From Arthrobacter sp. MYb214 (lineage in GTDB: Bacteria; Actinomycetota; Actinomycetes; Actinomycetales; Micrococcaceae), in contig NZ_PCPZ01000002.1 in NCBI RefSeq assembly GCF_002979865.1, positions 1 through 64,000 on the forward strand: 64,000 nt of DNA, given 5' to 3'. The notes under the pieces were generated by a model. That model was not told the DNA's origin. It searched no databases and saw only the letters and a list, made by a program, of their open reading frames with translations. The position numbers and the translations under genes were made by a program. Position 1 is the stretch's first letter. The number at the start of each line of letters is the position of its first letter. Positions 46,622-55,700 of the stretch are shown one piece after another.

Positions 46622-46638
46622 GTTTACCATTGGTAAAC
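46622..46638. promoter_or_regulatory. Palindromic operator candidate for the XRE-cupin regulator
   Basis: GTTTACCA-T-TGGTAAAC has perfect 8-bp arms around one base. It lies in the 133-bp divergent region between the DinB and XRE-cupin genes, 69 bp before the regulator start. Autoregulation is the simplest reading. Confidence 0.6.
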
Positions 46639-46706
46639 TTGCCCCGCAGGCCTTGAAGCCAAAGTGGTTGCGGTTGTTGCTGCAGAAAACGTCGAGGAGC
46701 CAAACG

Positions 46707-47273
46707 ATGAAAACCTTGCCAGTTGAACCAACCGGTGCTGCGATCAATATCGGTGCGAGGCTGCGCGGGGTGCGGCAGACCCAGCGTATGACCATTGACC
46801 AGGTCGCCGAGCTATCCGGACTGACCAAGGGTTTCCTCTCGCGTGTGGAGCGCGACCTGACCAGCCCTTCGGTTTCGACTCTTTTGCGGTTGTGCGAAGT
46901 GCTGGGCATGGAGGTCGGTACCCTCTTCGAGGTTCCTGAAACGAAACTGGTCCGACTGGAGCAGGCGCCCCGTGTTTCCCTGGGCGGTGACGGCATCACG
47001 GAGCAGCTGGTCACGCCGCGCAGCGAGAAGCGGGTGCAGATGATTCGCGCCGAGATTGCGCCCAAGGGCACCGGTGAAGCGGAACTGTATTCGGTGGATT
47101 GCGAGCTGGAAGTGCTGCACGTGATCGCTGGAAAATTCATCCTGGTATTGCCTGATCAGCGGGTAGAACTCGAAGCAGGCGATACGATCACCTTCCCCGG
47201 GCGTGAACCGCATAGCTGGGAAAACGATTCTGATGAGGTTGCCGTGGTTACCTGGACGCTGATCCTCTCATGA
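46707..47273 (+). CDS. XRE family regulator with cupin sensor domain
   Basis: A 188-aa repressor-like protein. A helix-turn-helix (about residues 14-70, RLRGVRQTQRMTIDQVAELSGLTKGFLSRVERDLTSPSVSTLLRL) is joined to a C-terminal cupin barrel (about 105-185, ending in GDTITFPGREPHSWEND). The layout is that of PuuR-like and SutR-like regulators, which sense a small metabolite through the cupin. ATG 46707 follows GAGGAG. An APC permease lies 660 bp downstream, and a polyamine or amino-acid ligand is possible but unproven. Confidence 0.9.
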   Translation: MKTLPVEPTGAAINIGARLRGVRQTQRMTIDQVAELSGLTKGFLSRVERDLTSPSVSTLLRLCEVLGMEVGTLFEVPETKLVRLEQAPRVSLGGDGITEQLVTPRSEKRVQMIRAEIAPKGTGEAELYSVDCELEVLHVIAGKFILVLPDQRVELEAGDTITFPGREPHSWENDSDEVAVVTWTLILS

Positions 47274-47409
47274 CGCCAATCCCTTGCGCTTGCTGCCATG
47301 GCACGGCATGCGCAGTGCGGCTGCGCGTTCGTCTGCGGGGAGATGAACCGCGTATTCTAGGAAAGATGCGTTGTTCCGGGCGCTCGGGACAATCAGTGAT
47401 GGGAGAGGC

Positions 47410-47826
47410 GTGAGGACAGGCGAAACAACCGCTGCGCAAGATCAACTGCGCAGTATCAGCTGGTGGGCTTCGATACTTTTCGGCGTTCTTATTGGCACCA
47501 CCTTGACCTGGATCCGCACCCAACGCAATTTCTTCTTCATTGGCGCCGCGATTCTGGCCGTCGTCATTGTCACCATTGGCGTGCGGACGATTCGCCGACG
47601 GGCACGCTTCCCGGTGATGGCGCAGGCACGCACCTCGTGGGCGTATGTGCTGTGGACAGGTGTCCTGCTGGTCCTGGCCGGACCGATCCAGCTGGTGTAC
47701 GTAGCTGATGACCTTTCCGAACTGACTATCAAATCGCTGGTCATGTCCGCAGGCTTCTGCCTGGGCATTCACGAGGTCGACCGCGCGCTGGTGAAAGCCA
47801 GCAAGAAGCGCTCCGGCGAGGCCTAG
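47410..47826 (+). CDS. Hypothetical membrane protein
   Basis: A 138-aa protein with four possible hydrophobic segments at about 15-34, 40-58, 77-97 and 105-120. A basic loop (RTIRRRARFP) lies after the second. I recognise no family. It starts with GTG just behind GGGAGAGG, a close but workable spacing. It precedes the APC permease by 106 bp. Confidence 0.68.
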   Translation: MRTGETTAAQDQLRSISWWASILFGVLIGTTLTWIRTQRNFFFIGAAILAVVIVTIGVRTIRRRARFPVMAQARTSWAYVLWTGVLLVLAGPIQLVYVADDLSELTIKSLVMSAGFCLGIHEVDRALVKASKKRSGEA

Positions 47827-47932
47827 CCTCCCGATTTGGGCAAAATAGCCTGAAATGTAGTCAAAACATCCAATACCCTTTGGCGCGATTTTGCATAGTG
47901 TGATCCTGATCAACTTTCCAGAAGGGGTTGCC

Positions 47933-49462
47933 ATGTCAGGAAAAACCGCGAAGAACCACACCGCAGAACCAGGCCTCAAGAAGGTCCTCGGCCGCTGGGA
48001 TGCCTTGGCCATAGGCGTTGGCGCGATGATCGGCTTTGGCTGGGTCGTGCTCACCGGCGACTGGATTACCACCGCCGGCCCGTTCGGAGCCACGCTGGCT
48101 ATGCTGGTTGGCGGTGGCATCATGGCGGTAGTTGGCCTGACCTATGCCGAACTCGTTGCGGCCATGCCGAAAGCAGGCGGTGAGCACAACTACTTGCTGC
48201 GCGCCATGGGCGCCCGCTGGTCTTTTGCCGGTTCGTGGGCCATCGTCGGCGGCTACATTGCGATCGTGGCCTTTGAAGCAGTGGCACTGCCCAAATCCGT
48301 GCTCTATCTCTTCCCGGAGCTTTCGCAGATCAGATTATGGGAGATCGCTGGCTCAGAGGTCTACTTGACTTGGGCGCTGGTCGGTGTCGCCGGTGCGATA
48401 GCGATCACCTGGATTAACATCCGGGGTATCAAGACCGCCGGTGTAGTGCAGGCCTTCGTGGTGCTCTTCCTCTTCGTCATCGGCGCAATGCTGCTTGCTG
48501 GCGCATTCACCGGGGGCGAGAGCAGGAATATGGAACCATTCTTCGAAAACGGGGTGGCCGGCTTCTTCGGCGTGATGATCGTGGTGCCGTTCATGTTCGT
48601 CGGCTTCGACGTGATCCCGCAGTCCGCCGAGGAATGCGACATCGCCCCGCGAAAAATTGGCAAGTACGTGGTGATTTCGGTGCTGATCGCCACCGCCTGG
48701 TATGTGGGGATCATCCTGGCCACCGCCTCGGGAATGGGCGCTTCGGCGCTCTCCGGATCCGAACTTGCCACTGCCGACGCGATGGGGGCACTGTTCAATT
48801 CCGAAATCATGTCAAAGGTGCTGATCGCCGGCGGCATTGCCGGCATCCTCACCTCGTGGAATTCGTTGCTGATGGGTGCTTCGCGACTGATGTACGCGAT
48901 GGCCAGTTCCGGGATGCTGCCACGCTGGTTTGCCTACCTGCATCCGAAGCACCGCACACCGAGCCATGCACTGCTGTTCATTGGTGGCCTCTCCATTCTG
49001 GCTCCATTCTTCGGCACCGCCATGCTCGGATGGCTGGTGGATTCCGGTTCGCCGTCGATCGTGATCGCCTACCTGCTGGTGGGCGTGGCGTTCTTGATTC
49101 TGCGCCAGCGCGAACCGCAGATGCAACGCCCGCTGTGCGTGGGCGGTGCGGGAAACGGCGGCAAGGTCATCGGCGTACTGTCGGTGGTCTTCTGCGCCGG
49201 CCTGATTTCGCTGTATCTTCCGGGAATGCCGGCGGCCATCGGGTGGCAGCCGTGGCTGCTCTTCGCCGCTTGGTGGATCCTGGGCATGGCCTTCTTGCTG
49301 CGGGTGCCACGCGGGATTGCGCCGGGCGAATTCGCGGAAGAGGAATTGCTGCAGAAGCTGAGCATCCGCCAGCAAGCCAAGCTCGGTGCCACCGGCCCGG
49401 ACGCCGCAGCAACGCGACGCGCCAGTGCGCCGCACGATAGCCGGACTCGGCTCAAGGGCTGA
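47933..49462 (+). CDS. APC family amino acid/polyamine permease
   Basis: A 509-aa transporter of the amino acid-polyamine-organocation family with about 12 helices. GRWDALAIGVGAMIGFGWVVLTGDWI near residue 20 is the first-helix substrate loop; PFMFVGFDVIPQSAEECD and SRLMYAMASSGMLP are also typical. The nearest visible partners are the PucR regulator, GABA aminotransferase and ureohydrolase on its right, so an arginine-, agmatine- or GABA-type substrate is inferred. AGAAGGGG precedes ATG 47933. Confidence 0.9.
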   Translation: MSGKTAKNHTAEPGLKKVLGRWDALAIGVGAMIGFGWVVLTGDWITTAGPFGATLAMLVGGGIMAVVGLTYAELVAAMPKAGGEHNYLLRAMGARWSFAGSWAIVGGYIAIVAFEAVALPKSVLYLFPELSQIRLWEIAGSEVYLTWALVGVAGAIAITWINIRGIKTAGVVQAFVVLFLFVIGAMLLAGAFTGGESRNMEPFFENGVAGFFGVMIVVPFMFVGFDVIPQSAEECDIAPRKIGKYVVISVLIATAWYVGIILATASGMGASALSGSELATADAMGALFNSEIMSKVLIAGGIAGILTSWNSLLMGASRLMYAMASSGMLPRWFAYLHPKHRTPSHALLFIGGLSILAPFFGTAMLGWLVDSGSPSIVIAYLLVGVAFLILRQREPQMQRPLCVGGAGNGGKVIGVLSVVFCAGLISLYLPGMPAAIGWQPWLLFAAWWILGMAFLLRVPRGIAPGEFAEEELLQKLSIRQQAKLGATGPDAAATRRASAPHDSRTRLKG

Positions 49463-49475
49463 CGGCTGTACCTAG

Positions 49476-49518
49476 GGCACGCCGCGGGATCTGGCTATTG
49501 CAGAGACTGCGGCGTGCC
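49476..49518. terminator. Terminator between APC permease and pucR
   Basis: A 10-bp stem (GGCACGCCGC with GCGGCGTGCC) with a 23-nt loop, followed by TATTTCT on the plus strand. It touches the stop codon of the convergent pucR-type gene. Confidence 0.65.
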
Positions 49519-51053
49519 TATTTCTGTGCCCGGCGAAGGGCCAGCCAGAGCGAGGCGGCGGCATCCGGATCATCGAGATTGGCGCCAAGCAATTCCTGGG
49601 CCACGGTGATGCGGTGGCGCAAGGAATTTCGGTGGATGCCCAATTCGCGGGAGGCTTCTTCCCAATGGCCGCGATGGCGCAGGTAGGAGGTGACCGCGGA
49701 GAGCAGATCGGCGCGCGCGTACGCTGCGAGGGCCTTGACCCAGGTCTCTGCGCTGGCATCGAAGCCCGGGGCGCCGCAGGCCATGGTCCCGAACGGGACA
49801 GCGTCCAGCGCTTGGCGCAGGGCAGGCAAATTGGCAGGGATCTCGGCCAAGTTCAATGGTTGGGAGAGCACGGCGTGGACTTCGGGTGCGGGGGAATCGA
49901 ATCGCCCGCACGCCATCGGGCCCGTTGCGGTTGCAGCCTGCGGTGCCACTGCCTCGCCATTGCCGGAACTGTCTGCGGGTTCGGGAAGTATCAAATAATG
50001 TTCGACGCCGTCCTCATAGTGAAGCTGGCACTCGCGTACCGCTGCGGCGACATCGGGCAATGCGGCGGGGCGCGCCAGCGAGGGCAGCGCATGAAGTGCG
50101 GTTGCTGCATCGGTATCGGCACCTGCCCGGTACAGCAGGATTCGCACACGAACAGGTATTCTGCCCAATCCGGCTTCTTCCCCGACCAGGCGTGCCGCCT
50201 CGGGCTGGCCATGCAGCAACAATTTTGCGGTGGCCGAGCTGAGCGCGTTATTCGTGCTGGCAGCCAATTCCCGTTGCCTGGCGCGCAAGGAGAGCAACGT
50301 GTAGGCCGTCATGATGATCTGCCGGTCGGCCTTGGTCGGCCTGCGCCCGGCGGCAACTCCGAGATATCCGTGGATCGTGGTTCCGGACAGGATGGGATAG
50401 AGCGCAACTTCGTGGCCCTGGACCTCGAAGGTGGACGCCGAGGGCATGCCATTGCGCCGAAAGCGCATGGACTCGTGGCGGAGTTCGCCCAGGAACGCTT
50501 CGGCGGATGCCGGGTAGCAGGCCGCCGGCCGGGAATCGACGGAAAGATAGGCGGCCCAGCCGTTCACTGCCTCAGCCAAGCCCCGCACGACTGCATTGAT
50601 GGCATCCGGGCGTACGGCGGCACGCGCCAAGGCAGTCTGCGTGCCCAAGGAACCCATCAGGTTCGAAGCCTGATCACGTGAGGCCAGGCGCCAGTATGCC
50701 CGTGAAATGTTCTGGAAGGGCACCTGGTCCGGGACGATCCCCAGCTCTATGCCGGCAGCGTCGCAGGCGGCGATGACGTGCTCGGGCACCGTGCGAAGCC
50801 ATGGACCCAGCCCCAGCCCCAGGGCGCAGACCTTTTTGTCCTGCAGCCGGCGCATGTATGCGCGGGAAGCTTCCTCGCTCGCGGCGAATGGCATGCCGGT
50901 GGTCAGCAGCAGCTCGCCGCCGTCCAGATAGGTGGTGGGATCTTCCAACTCAGAGACATGCACCCCGCTGACCGGCTGGGCGCGGAAGGTTCCGGCGCTG
51001 GCAGGGAAGAACTCGGTGCCCAACTCCGTGCCCAGCTGCAAAAGCGTGATCAT
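49518..51053 (-). CDS. PucR family transcriptional regulator
   Basis: A 511-aa regulator with an N-terminal PucR domain (about residues 1-130, with GGELLLTTGMPF and LGLGLGPWLRTVP), a middle GGDEF-like region and a C-terminal PucR helix-turn-helix (YLRHRGHWEEASRELGIHRNSLRHRI, near residue 465). Members control purine, GABA and polyamine use genes. ATG 51053 has no ribosome site but a GATAAT box 7 bp upstream, so a leaderless mRNA is likely. It is divergent from gabT with 81 bp between, and the two probably share control. Confidence 0.9.
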   Translation of the reverse strand: MITLLQLGTELGTEFFPASAGTFRAQPVSGVHVSELEDPTTYLDGGELLLTTGMPFAASEEASRAYMRRLQDKKVCALGLGLGPWLRTVPEHVIAACDAAGIELGIVPDQVPFQNISRAYWRLASRDQASNLMGSLGTQTALARAAVRPDAINAVVRGLAEAVNGWAAYLSVDSRPAACYPASAEAFLGELRHESMRFRRNGMPSASTFEVQGHEVALYPILSGTTIHGYLGVAAGRRPTKADRQIIMTAYTLLSLRARQRELAASTNNALSSATAKLLLHGQPEAARLVGEEAGLGRIPVRVRILLYRAGADTDAATALHALPSLARPAALPDVAAAVRECQLHYEDGVEHYLILPEPADSSGNGEAVAPQAATATGPMACGRFDSPAPEVHAVLSQPLNLAEIPANLPALRQALDAVPFGTMACGAPGFDASAETWVKALAAYARADLLSAVTSYLRHRGHWEEASRELGIHRNSLRHRITVAQELLGANLDDPDAAASLWLALRRAQK

Positions 51054-51090
51054 TGGGTAAATTATCCAAGAAAGATGCTGGACTTGGATG

Positions 51091-51104
51091 CAATGACCAA
51101 TGAC
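51091..51104. promoter_or_regulatory. Tandem 7-bp direct repeat, candidate PucR site
   Basis: CAATGAC occurs twice in a row in the 81-bp region between pucR and gabT, close to the expected -35 region of the pucR promoter. Confidence 0.35.
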
Positions 51105-51134
51105 GCGTGTCACGGGGATTTCTAGGCTTGAGCC

Positions 51135-52493
51135 ATGACTGAAACCCTTGCATCCACCGACGCCCCAACCTTGTCCCAGACCAGGCACCTTGCCACCAGC
51201 ATCCCCGGCCCGCGCTCTGCGGCCCTCCATGAGCAGCGGGTGCAACAGGTCAGTAGCGGTTTTGGCGTCACCTTGCCGGTCTTTGTCAGCCGCGCCGATG
51301 GCGGGATTATCGAAGACGTCGACGGAAATCGCCTGATCGACTTCGCCTCGGGGATTGCCGTGACTTCACTGGGTGCCGCCAACCGCCGCGTGGCCGAACG
51401 CGTGGCCAAGCAGCTGGCGGACTTCACCCATACCTGCTTCATGGTCACCGAGTACGAATCCTTCACCCAGGTGTGCAGCTGGTTGAACCAGCACACCCCC
51501 GGCGAGTTCGAGAAGCGCACAGCGCTGTTCTCCACCGGGGCCGAGGCCGTGGAGAACGCGGTCAAGATCGCCCGTGCTGCCACGGGACGCGCTAACGTGC
51601 TGGTCTTCGACGAGGCCTACCACGGCCGTTCGCTGCTGACCATGGGCATGACTGCCAAGATCAATCCGTACAAGATGAATTTCGGCCCGATGCCCGAGCA
51701 TATCGTGCGCGCCGCCTCGGCCAACCCGTTGCGGCCCTCTGGGGGAGCGGCCACCGTCGAAGCGGTCCTGGCGTCCGTCGAGCAGACCTTGATGGACTAC
51801 GGCCCCCAGACTTTCGCCGCGATGGTGATCGAGCCGATTCAGGGCGAAGGAGGTTTCGTTGTCCCGATGGCCGGGTTCATCCCGGGACTGCGCAAGTTGG
51901 CCGACAAGCACGGTATTGTGCTGGTCATCGACGAGATCCAGGCCGGCATGGGGCGCACCGGGAAGCTATTCGCTTCGGAGCACGAGGGCGTGGCAGGTGA
52001 CCTGATCCTCACGGCCAAGGCCCTGGCCAACGGAGTTCCGCTGTCCGCGGTGACTGGGCGCGCCGAGCTGATGAATGCCCCTCACGCTGGCGGCCTGGGC
52101 GGCACCTATGCTGGCAACCCGCTGGCTTGCGAAGCGGCGCTGGCTGTATTCGAGCAGTTCGAGGATGGGACGCTTCTGGATAACGCCCAGCTCATCGAGC
52201 GGGTGTCCCGCGAGGTTCTTGAACCACTGATGCAGCAGAGCCCGGTGGTTGCCGAGGTCCGCGGCCGCGGAGCCATGCTGGCTATCGAGTTCGCCGACCG
52301 GGGCAGCTTGGCGCCGCGCGCCGATGCAGCCGCGGTGGTTTCCAAGGCCTGCCATCGAGCCGGGGTGCTGACCCTGACCTGCGGTACGCACGGCAATGTG
52401 CTGCGCCTGCTGCCGCCGCTGGTGATCGGCGAAGCACTGCTGCGCGATGGATTAGAGGTGCTTGCCCAGCAGATTCGCAGCGTCGCCAGCTGA
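51135..52493 (+). CDS. gabT: 4-aminobutyrate--2-oxoglutarate transaminase
   Basis: A 452-aa class III PLP aminotransferase that converts GABA to succinic semialdehyde. The FSTGAEAVENAVKIAR motif, FDEAYHGRSLLTMGMT, the VIEPIQGEGGFVVP and VIDEIQAGMGRTGK pair and the PLP lysine in TAKALANG (near residue 295) fit GabT. Related enzymes also take 5-aminovalerate, so the substrate could be broader. No succinic semialdehyde dehydrogenase is directly adjacent. It diverges from the PucR gene and precedes the ureohydrolase. Confidence 0.92.
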   Translation: MTETLASTDAPTLSQTRHLATSIPGPRSAALHEQRVQQVSSGFGVTLPVFVSRADGGIIEDVDGNRLIDFASGIAVTSLGAANRRVAERVAKQLADFTHTCFMVTEYESFTQVCSWLNQHTPGEFEKRTALFSTGAEAVENAVKIARAATGRANVLVFDEAYHGRSLLTMGMTAKINPYKMNFGPMPEHIVRAASANPLRPSGGAATVEAVLASVEQTLMDYGPQTFAAMVIEPIQGEGGFVVPMAGFIPGLRKLADKHGIVLVIDEIQAGMGRTGKLFASEHEGVAGDLILTAKALANGVPLSAVTGRAELMNAPHAGGLGGTYAGNPLACEAALAVFEQFEDGTLLDNAQLIERVSREVLEPLMQQSPVVAEVRGRGAMLAIEFADRGSLAPRADAAAVVSKACHRAGVLTLTCGTHGNVLRLLPPLVIGEALLRDGLEVLAQQIRSVAS

Positions 52494-52512
52494 TCGCCCT
52501 GCTGCAGTTTCG

Positions 52513-52550
52513 GCCCATGCCGCAGCCCGTTCGCGGGTTGTGGCATGGGC
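52513..52550 (+). terminator. gabT terminator
   Basis: A 17-bp stem with two wobble pairs (52513-52529 with 52534-52550), closed by a TTCG loop and followed by TATTTCT, lies 20 bp after the stop codon. Confidence 0.82.
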
Positions 52551-52590
52551 TATTTCTGCCTGGATTCCCGGGCTGTGCGACAACTGAATC

Positions 52591-52619
52591 TTGACGTGAC
52601 CCAGCAGACAAAATAGCAT
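52591..52619 (+). promoter_or_regulatory. Predicted promoter of the ureohydrolase-TPP enzyme operon
   Basis: TTGACG (52591-52596) and TAGCAT (52614-52619) are exactly 17 bp apart, giving a transcript start near 52626 and a leader of about 64 nt. It shows that the pair is transcribed separately from gabT. Confidence 0.65.
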
Positions 52620-52689
52620 AATGGAAAACTGAAGTTTCATATTAGACAACTTGGACTTTCGTTCTTGGATGTCTGGGGAGGAAGTTGCG

Positions 52690-53676
52690 ATGAAGGAAAT
52701 CCGCATCGAGGAAAACGGGCATCTGGGACCCATTAATGCCGCGGTGATTCCACGCTATGCAGGTGGTGGCACCTATGCCCGGCTGCCGCGACTGGATCAG
52801 GTGGCGAAGGCCGACATCAAGATTGTTGGCGTGCCTTTCGACACCGGTGTCTCCTACCGGCCCGGCGCCCGCTTTGGCGCCAACCACGTGCGCGAATCCT
52901 CGCGCCTGATCCGCCCCTACAACCCCGCCACCGACACCTCGCCGTTTGCGCAGAGCCAGGTGGCCGACGCGGGGGACATGGCGGTCAACCCGTTCAACAT
53001 CAACGAGGCTATCGAGACCATCGAGCACAACGCACTGGAGCTGACCAGTGACGGCTCCACTCTGGTCACCGTGGGCGGAGACCATACCATCGCGCTGCCA
53101 TTGCTGCGTGCCGCCTCGCAACGAGCCGGTGCTCCGGTAGCGATGCTGCACTTCGACGCGCACCTGGACACCTGGGACACCTACTTCGGTGCCGAATACA
53201 CCCACGGCACCCCGTTCCGCCGTGCGGTCGAGGAGGGAATCCTGGATACCGAGGCGATCTGCCACGTCGGCACCCGCGGTCCGCTCTATGGCAAGAAGGA
53301 CCTGGAAGACGACCAGCGCTTCGGTTTCGGCATCGTCACCAGCTCGGATGTCTACTACCAGGGCGTCCGCGAAATCGTGCACAAGCTGCGCGACCGCATC
53401 GGCAACCGCCCGCTGTACATCTCGGTGGACATCGACGTGCTGGACCCAGCCCACGCCCCGGGTACCGGAACCCCGGAGGCCGGGGGTATCACCAGCCGTG
53501 AACTGCTTGAAATCCTGCGCGGTTTGCGCGGGTTGAACATCATCGGCGCGGATATTGTCGAAGTCGCGCCCGCCTACGACCATGCGGAGCTGACCGGCGT
53601 GGCCGCCTCGCATGTCACCTATGATTTGATCAGCCTGATCAGCGACTTCCGCGCCAGCAAGGGGATGAATAGCTAA
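52690..53676 (+). CDS. speB: Ureohydrolase (agmatinase or guanidinobutyrase)
   Basis: A 328-aa binuclear manganese hydrolase of the arginase/agmatinase family, releasing urea from a guanidino compound. All metal ligands are present: His132 in GGDHT, the HFDAHLD cluster (Asp156, His158, Asp160), and Asp247/Asp249 in [14 protein letters not shown]. The sequence fits agmatinase or guanidinobutyrase; I favour the latter because of the GabT and TPP-enzyme neighbours. GGGGAGG precedes ATG 52690. The next gene overlaps by one base (TAATG), so translation is coupled. Confidence 0.88.
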   Translation: MKEIRIEENGHLGPINAAVIPRYAGGGTYARLPRLDQVAKADIKIVGVPFDTGVSYRPGARFGANHVRESSRLIRPYNPATDTSPFAQSQVADAGDMAVNPFNINEAIETIEHNALELTSDGSTLVTVGGDHTIALPLLRAASQRAGAPVAMLHFDAHLDTWDTYFGAEYTHGTPFRRAVEEGILDTEAICHVGTRGPLYGKKDLEDDQRFGFGIVTSSDVYYQGVREIVHKLRDRIGNRPLYISVDIDVLDPAHAPGTGTPEAGGITSRELLEILRGLRGLNIIGADIVEVAPAYDHAELTGVAASHVTYDLISLISDFRASKGMNS

Positions 53677-55319
53677 TGAACGAGCAACCGCAACGCAACG
53701 GCGGCGATCTGGTCATCGAGACCCTCACCGCGCTCGGTGCCAAGACCGTGTTCGGGATCCCCGGACAGCACGCCCTGGGACTCTTCGACGCGCTCTCGCG
53801 CTCAAGCTTGGAGTTCATCTCCTCACGCGTGGAGAACAACTCCGCCTTCGCCGCCGATGGCTACTCCCGCGCTACCGGAGAAGTGGGCGTGCTGTTCCTC
53901 TCCACCGGCCCGGGCGCGCTGACATCGCTAGCGGGTCTGCAGGAGGCCTACGCCACCGGCGTGCCCATGGTCGTGGTGGCCAGCCAGATTCCGCTGGACG
54001 GCCTGGGAGCCCGCCGCAAGGGCATGCTGCATCAGCTCGATGACCAGAAGGCCTCGGCCGCCAACGTCACCAAGTTCCAGCAGACCGTGCATCATGCATC
54101 GGGCATCCCCTCGGCGATCCAGGACGCGTGGGCCCGGGCCATTACCGTGCCGATGGGGCCGGTGTGGGTTGAGGTGCCGCAGGATGTCCTGCTCGCCCCG
54201 GTGATGGTGCCCCCGGTACAGGATGCCCTGGCCGAAGCCTACGAGCATCCCCCGCGCGAAGAGCTGATTCGCGAAGCCATGCGCTGGCTGGCCGAAGCCA
54301 AGCGCCCGGCCATCATCGCCGGCGGCGGTGTGCGCCGGGCCGGGGCGCAGGCTGAATTGCTGGCCGTAGCCGAAAAACTGCAGGCCCCGGTGCTGTGCAG
54401 CCCCGGCGGCAACGGAGCCTTTGGCTGGAACCATGAGCTGTCCTTGCAGTCGTGGGCGGAAGACCGCTATGTCTCGGACGTCATGGAAGATGCCGACGTG
54501 CTGGTGGTGATCGGTTCGGCCCTGGGCGAGGTCACCAGCAACTACTTCACGCTCGAACCCCGCGGCAAGATGATCCAGATTGATGCCGAGCCGCGCGTGC
54601 TCGAGTCCAACACCCCGGCCCTGGGTATCCGCGCCGATGCTCGTGAAGCCTTGAAATTCCTGGACGAAGAAATGCGCGAGACGGGCTTCAAGGCCCAGGC
54701 ATCATGGCACGGAAGCACCCCGCAACAGGTGGTGGCCCAGACCCTGGCAAAGGTGCAGGCGCGCCTGGATGCCCAGGACCTTGGCAAGGAACGGAAGTTC
54801 ATGGCGGATATACGCGCCGCAGTCCCGGCAGGCATGCAGACCTTCTGGGATATGACCATCGCTGCCTACTGGGGCTGGAGCTGCTGGGACGCCAAGGAGG
54901 GCGAATTCCATTCCGCGCAGGGTGCAGGCGGCCTCGGCTTCGGCTTCCCCGCCGCGATCGGTGGCGCCATCGGCTCCAAGCAGCGCGTGCTGGCAGTCAG
55001 CGGCGACGGTTCATCGATGTACTCCATTGCCGAACTGGCCACCGCCAAGCAGCACCATGCGCCGGTCACCTGGTTGATCGTCGACGACGGGGGATATGGC
55101 ATCCTGCGCGAATACATGGAGGGAGCCTTCGGAAAAGCCACCGCCACCGAACTGGCCCGGCCGGACTTCGTGGCCCTTGCGCATTCCTTTGGCATCCCCG
55201 CCCAAGCGGTCGATCCCGAAGGCATCGGTTCGGCGCTCGCCGACGCCTTGGAAGCAGATGGCCCAAATGTCATTGTGGTCCGCACCCTGCTGAAGATGTT
55301 TGCGCCTACCCACCTGTAA
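53676..55319 (+). CDS. Thiamine-diphosphate-dependent enzyme, acetolactate-synthase/decarboxylase type
   Basis: A 547-aa enzyme with the three-domain layout of acetohydroxyacid synthase-like proteins. The catalytic Glu53 lies in SRVENNSAFAADGYSR; SGDGSSMYSIAELATA through DDGGYG in the C-terminal domain binds Mg-thiamine diphosphate. It shares a transcript with the ureohydrolase. Enzymes of this type include 2-ketoarginine decarboxylase (AruI), which produces 4-guanidinobutyraldehyde; that role is the best fit to the neighbours but is inference. Acetolactate synthase or benzoylformate decarboxylase activity is possible. Confidence 0.85.
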   Translation: MNEQPQRNGGDLVIETLTALGAKTVFGIPGQHALGLFDALSRSSLEFISSRVENNSAFAADGYSRATGEVGVLFLSTGPGALTSLAGLQEAYATGVPMVVVASQIPLDGLGARRKGMLHQLDDQKASAANVTKFQQTVHHASGIPSAIQDAWARAITVPMGPVWVEVPQDVLLAPVMVPPVQDALAEAYEHPPREELIREAMRWLAEAKRPAIIAGGGVRRAGAQAELLAVAEKLQAPVLCSPGGNGAFGWNHELSLQSWAEDRYVSDVMEDADVLVVIGSALGEVTSNYFTLEPRGKMIQIDAEPRVLESNTPALGIRADAREALKFLDEEMRETGFKAQASWHGSTPQQVVAQTLAKVQARLDAQDLGKERKFMADIRAAVPAGMQTFWDMTIAAYWGWSCWDAKEGEFHSAQGAGGLGFGFPAAIGGAIGSKQRVLAVSGDGSSMYSIAELATAKQHHAPVTWLIVDDGGYGILREYMEGAFGKATATELARPDFVALAHSFGIPAQAVDPEGIGSALADALEADGPNVIVVRTLLKMFAPTHL

Positions 55320-55336
55320 AGCACCCGAACGCACGC

Positions 55337-55382
55337 ACGGCCTCGGACCTGTTGCTCCCACGAGCGATGGATCCGGGGCCGT
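55337..55382 (+). terminator. Possible terminator after the TPP enzyme gene
   Basis: An 11-bp stem with one wobble (ACGGCCTCGGA with TCCGGGGCCGT) has a long 24-nt loop, 18 bp after the stop codon. Confidence 0.5.
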
Positions 55383-55411
55383 TGCGATTAGTGGATGAGG
55401 AAAAGTGCGGA

Positions 55412-55624
55412 TCAGTGGGTGAAATGGAACACCACACCGAAAAGCACTGTCGAGATGCCCAAGCTAATGCCGATGAGCAGTGGCTCCCAATCCAGGGATT
55501 GAGCTGCCAACATCACTGCGAAGGAAGCGAAAAGCAGAATTGCTCCGATTCCTCCCAGGATCACACCTCCGCCTCCATGGTGCCGCGCGGCGGAATGCGC
55601 GGTCCGTTGAAATCGTGGTTCCAT
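55412..55624 (-). CDS. Small membrane protein, two transmembrane segments
   Basis: About 70 residues: a His/Arg-rich N-terminus (FQRTAHSAARHHGGGG), then two hydrophobic helices (about 20-40 and 48-66). Family unknown. The ATG at 55624 was chosen; an upstream ATG at 55672 is also in frame. It is oriented the same way as the inositol-phosphatase gene and lies 77 bp downstream of it. Confidence 0.6.
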   Translation of the reverse strand: MEPRFQRTAHSAARHHGGGGVILGGIGAILLFASFAVMLAAQSLDWEPLLIGISLGISTVLFGVVFHFTH

Positions 55625-55700
55625 GCCGCCATGGTACGTCCGAAAGCGGCCAAAGCCGAGGGGCAGGGCCAACTACTTCGATATTGTCAGATTTGTTGGC

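Noticed and set aside
52551-52690. Guanidine riboswitch in the ureohydrolase leader
   Set aside because: The leader is only about 64 nt from the predicted start and lacks the conserved ykkC-type blocks.
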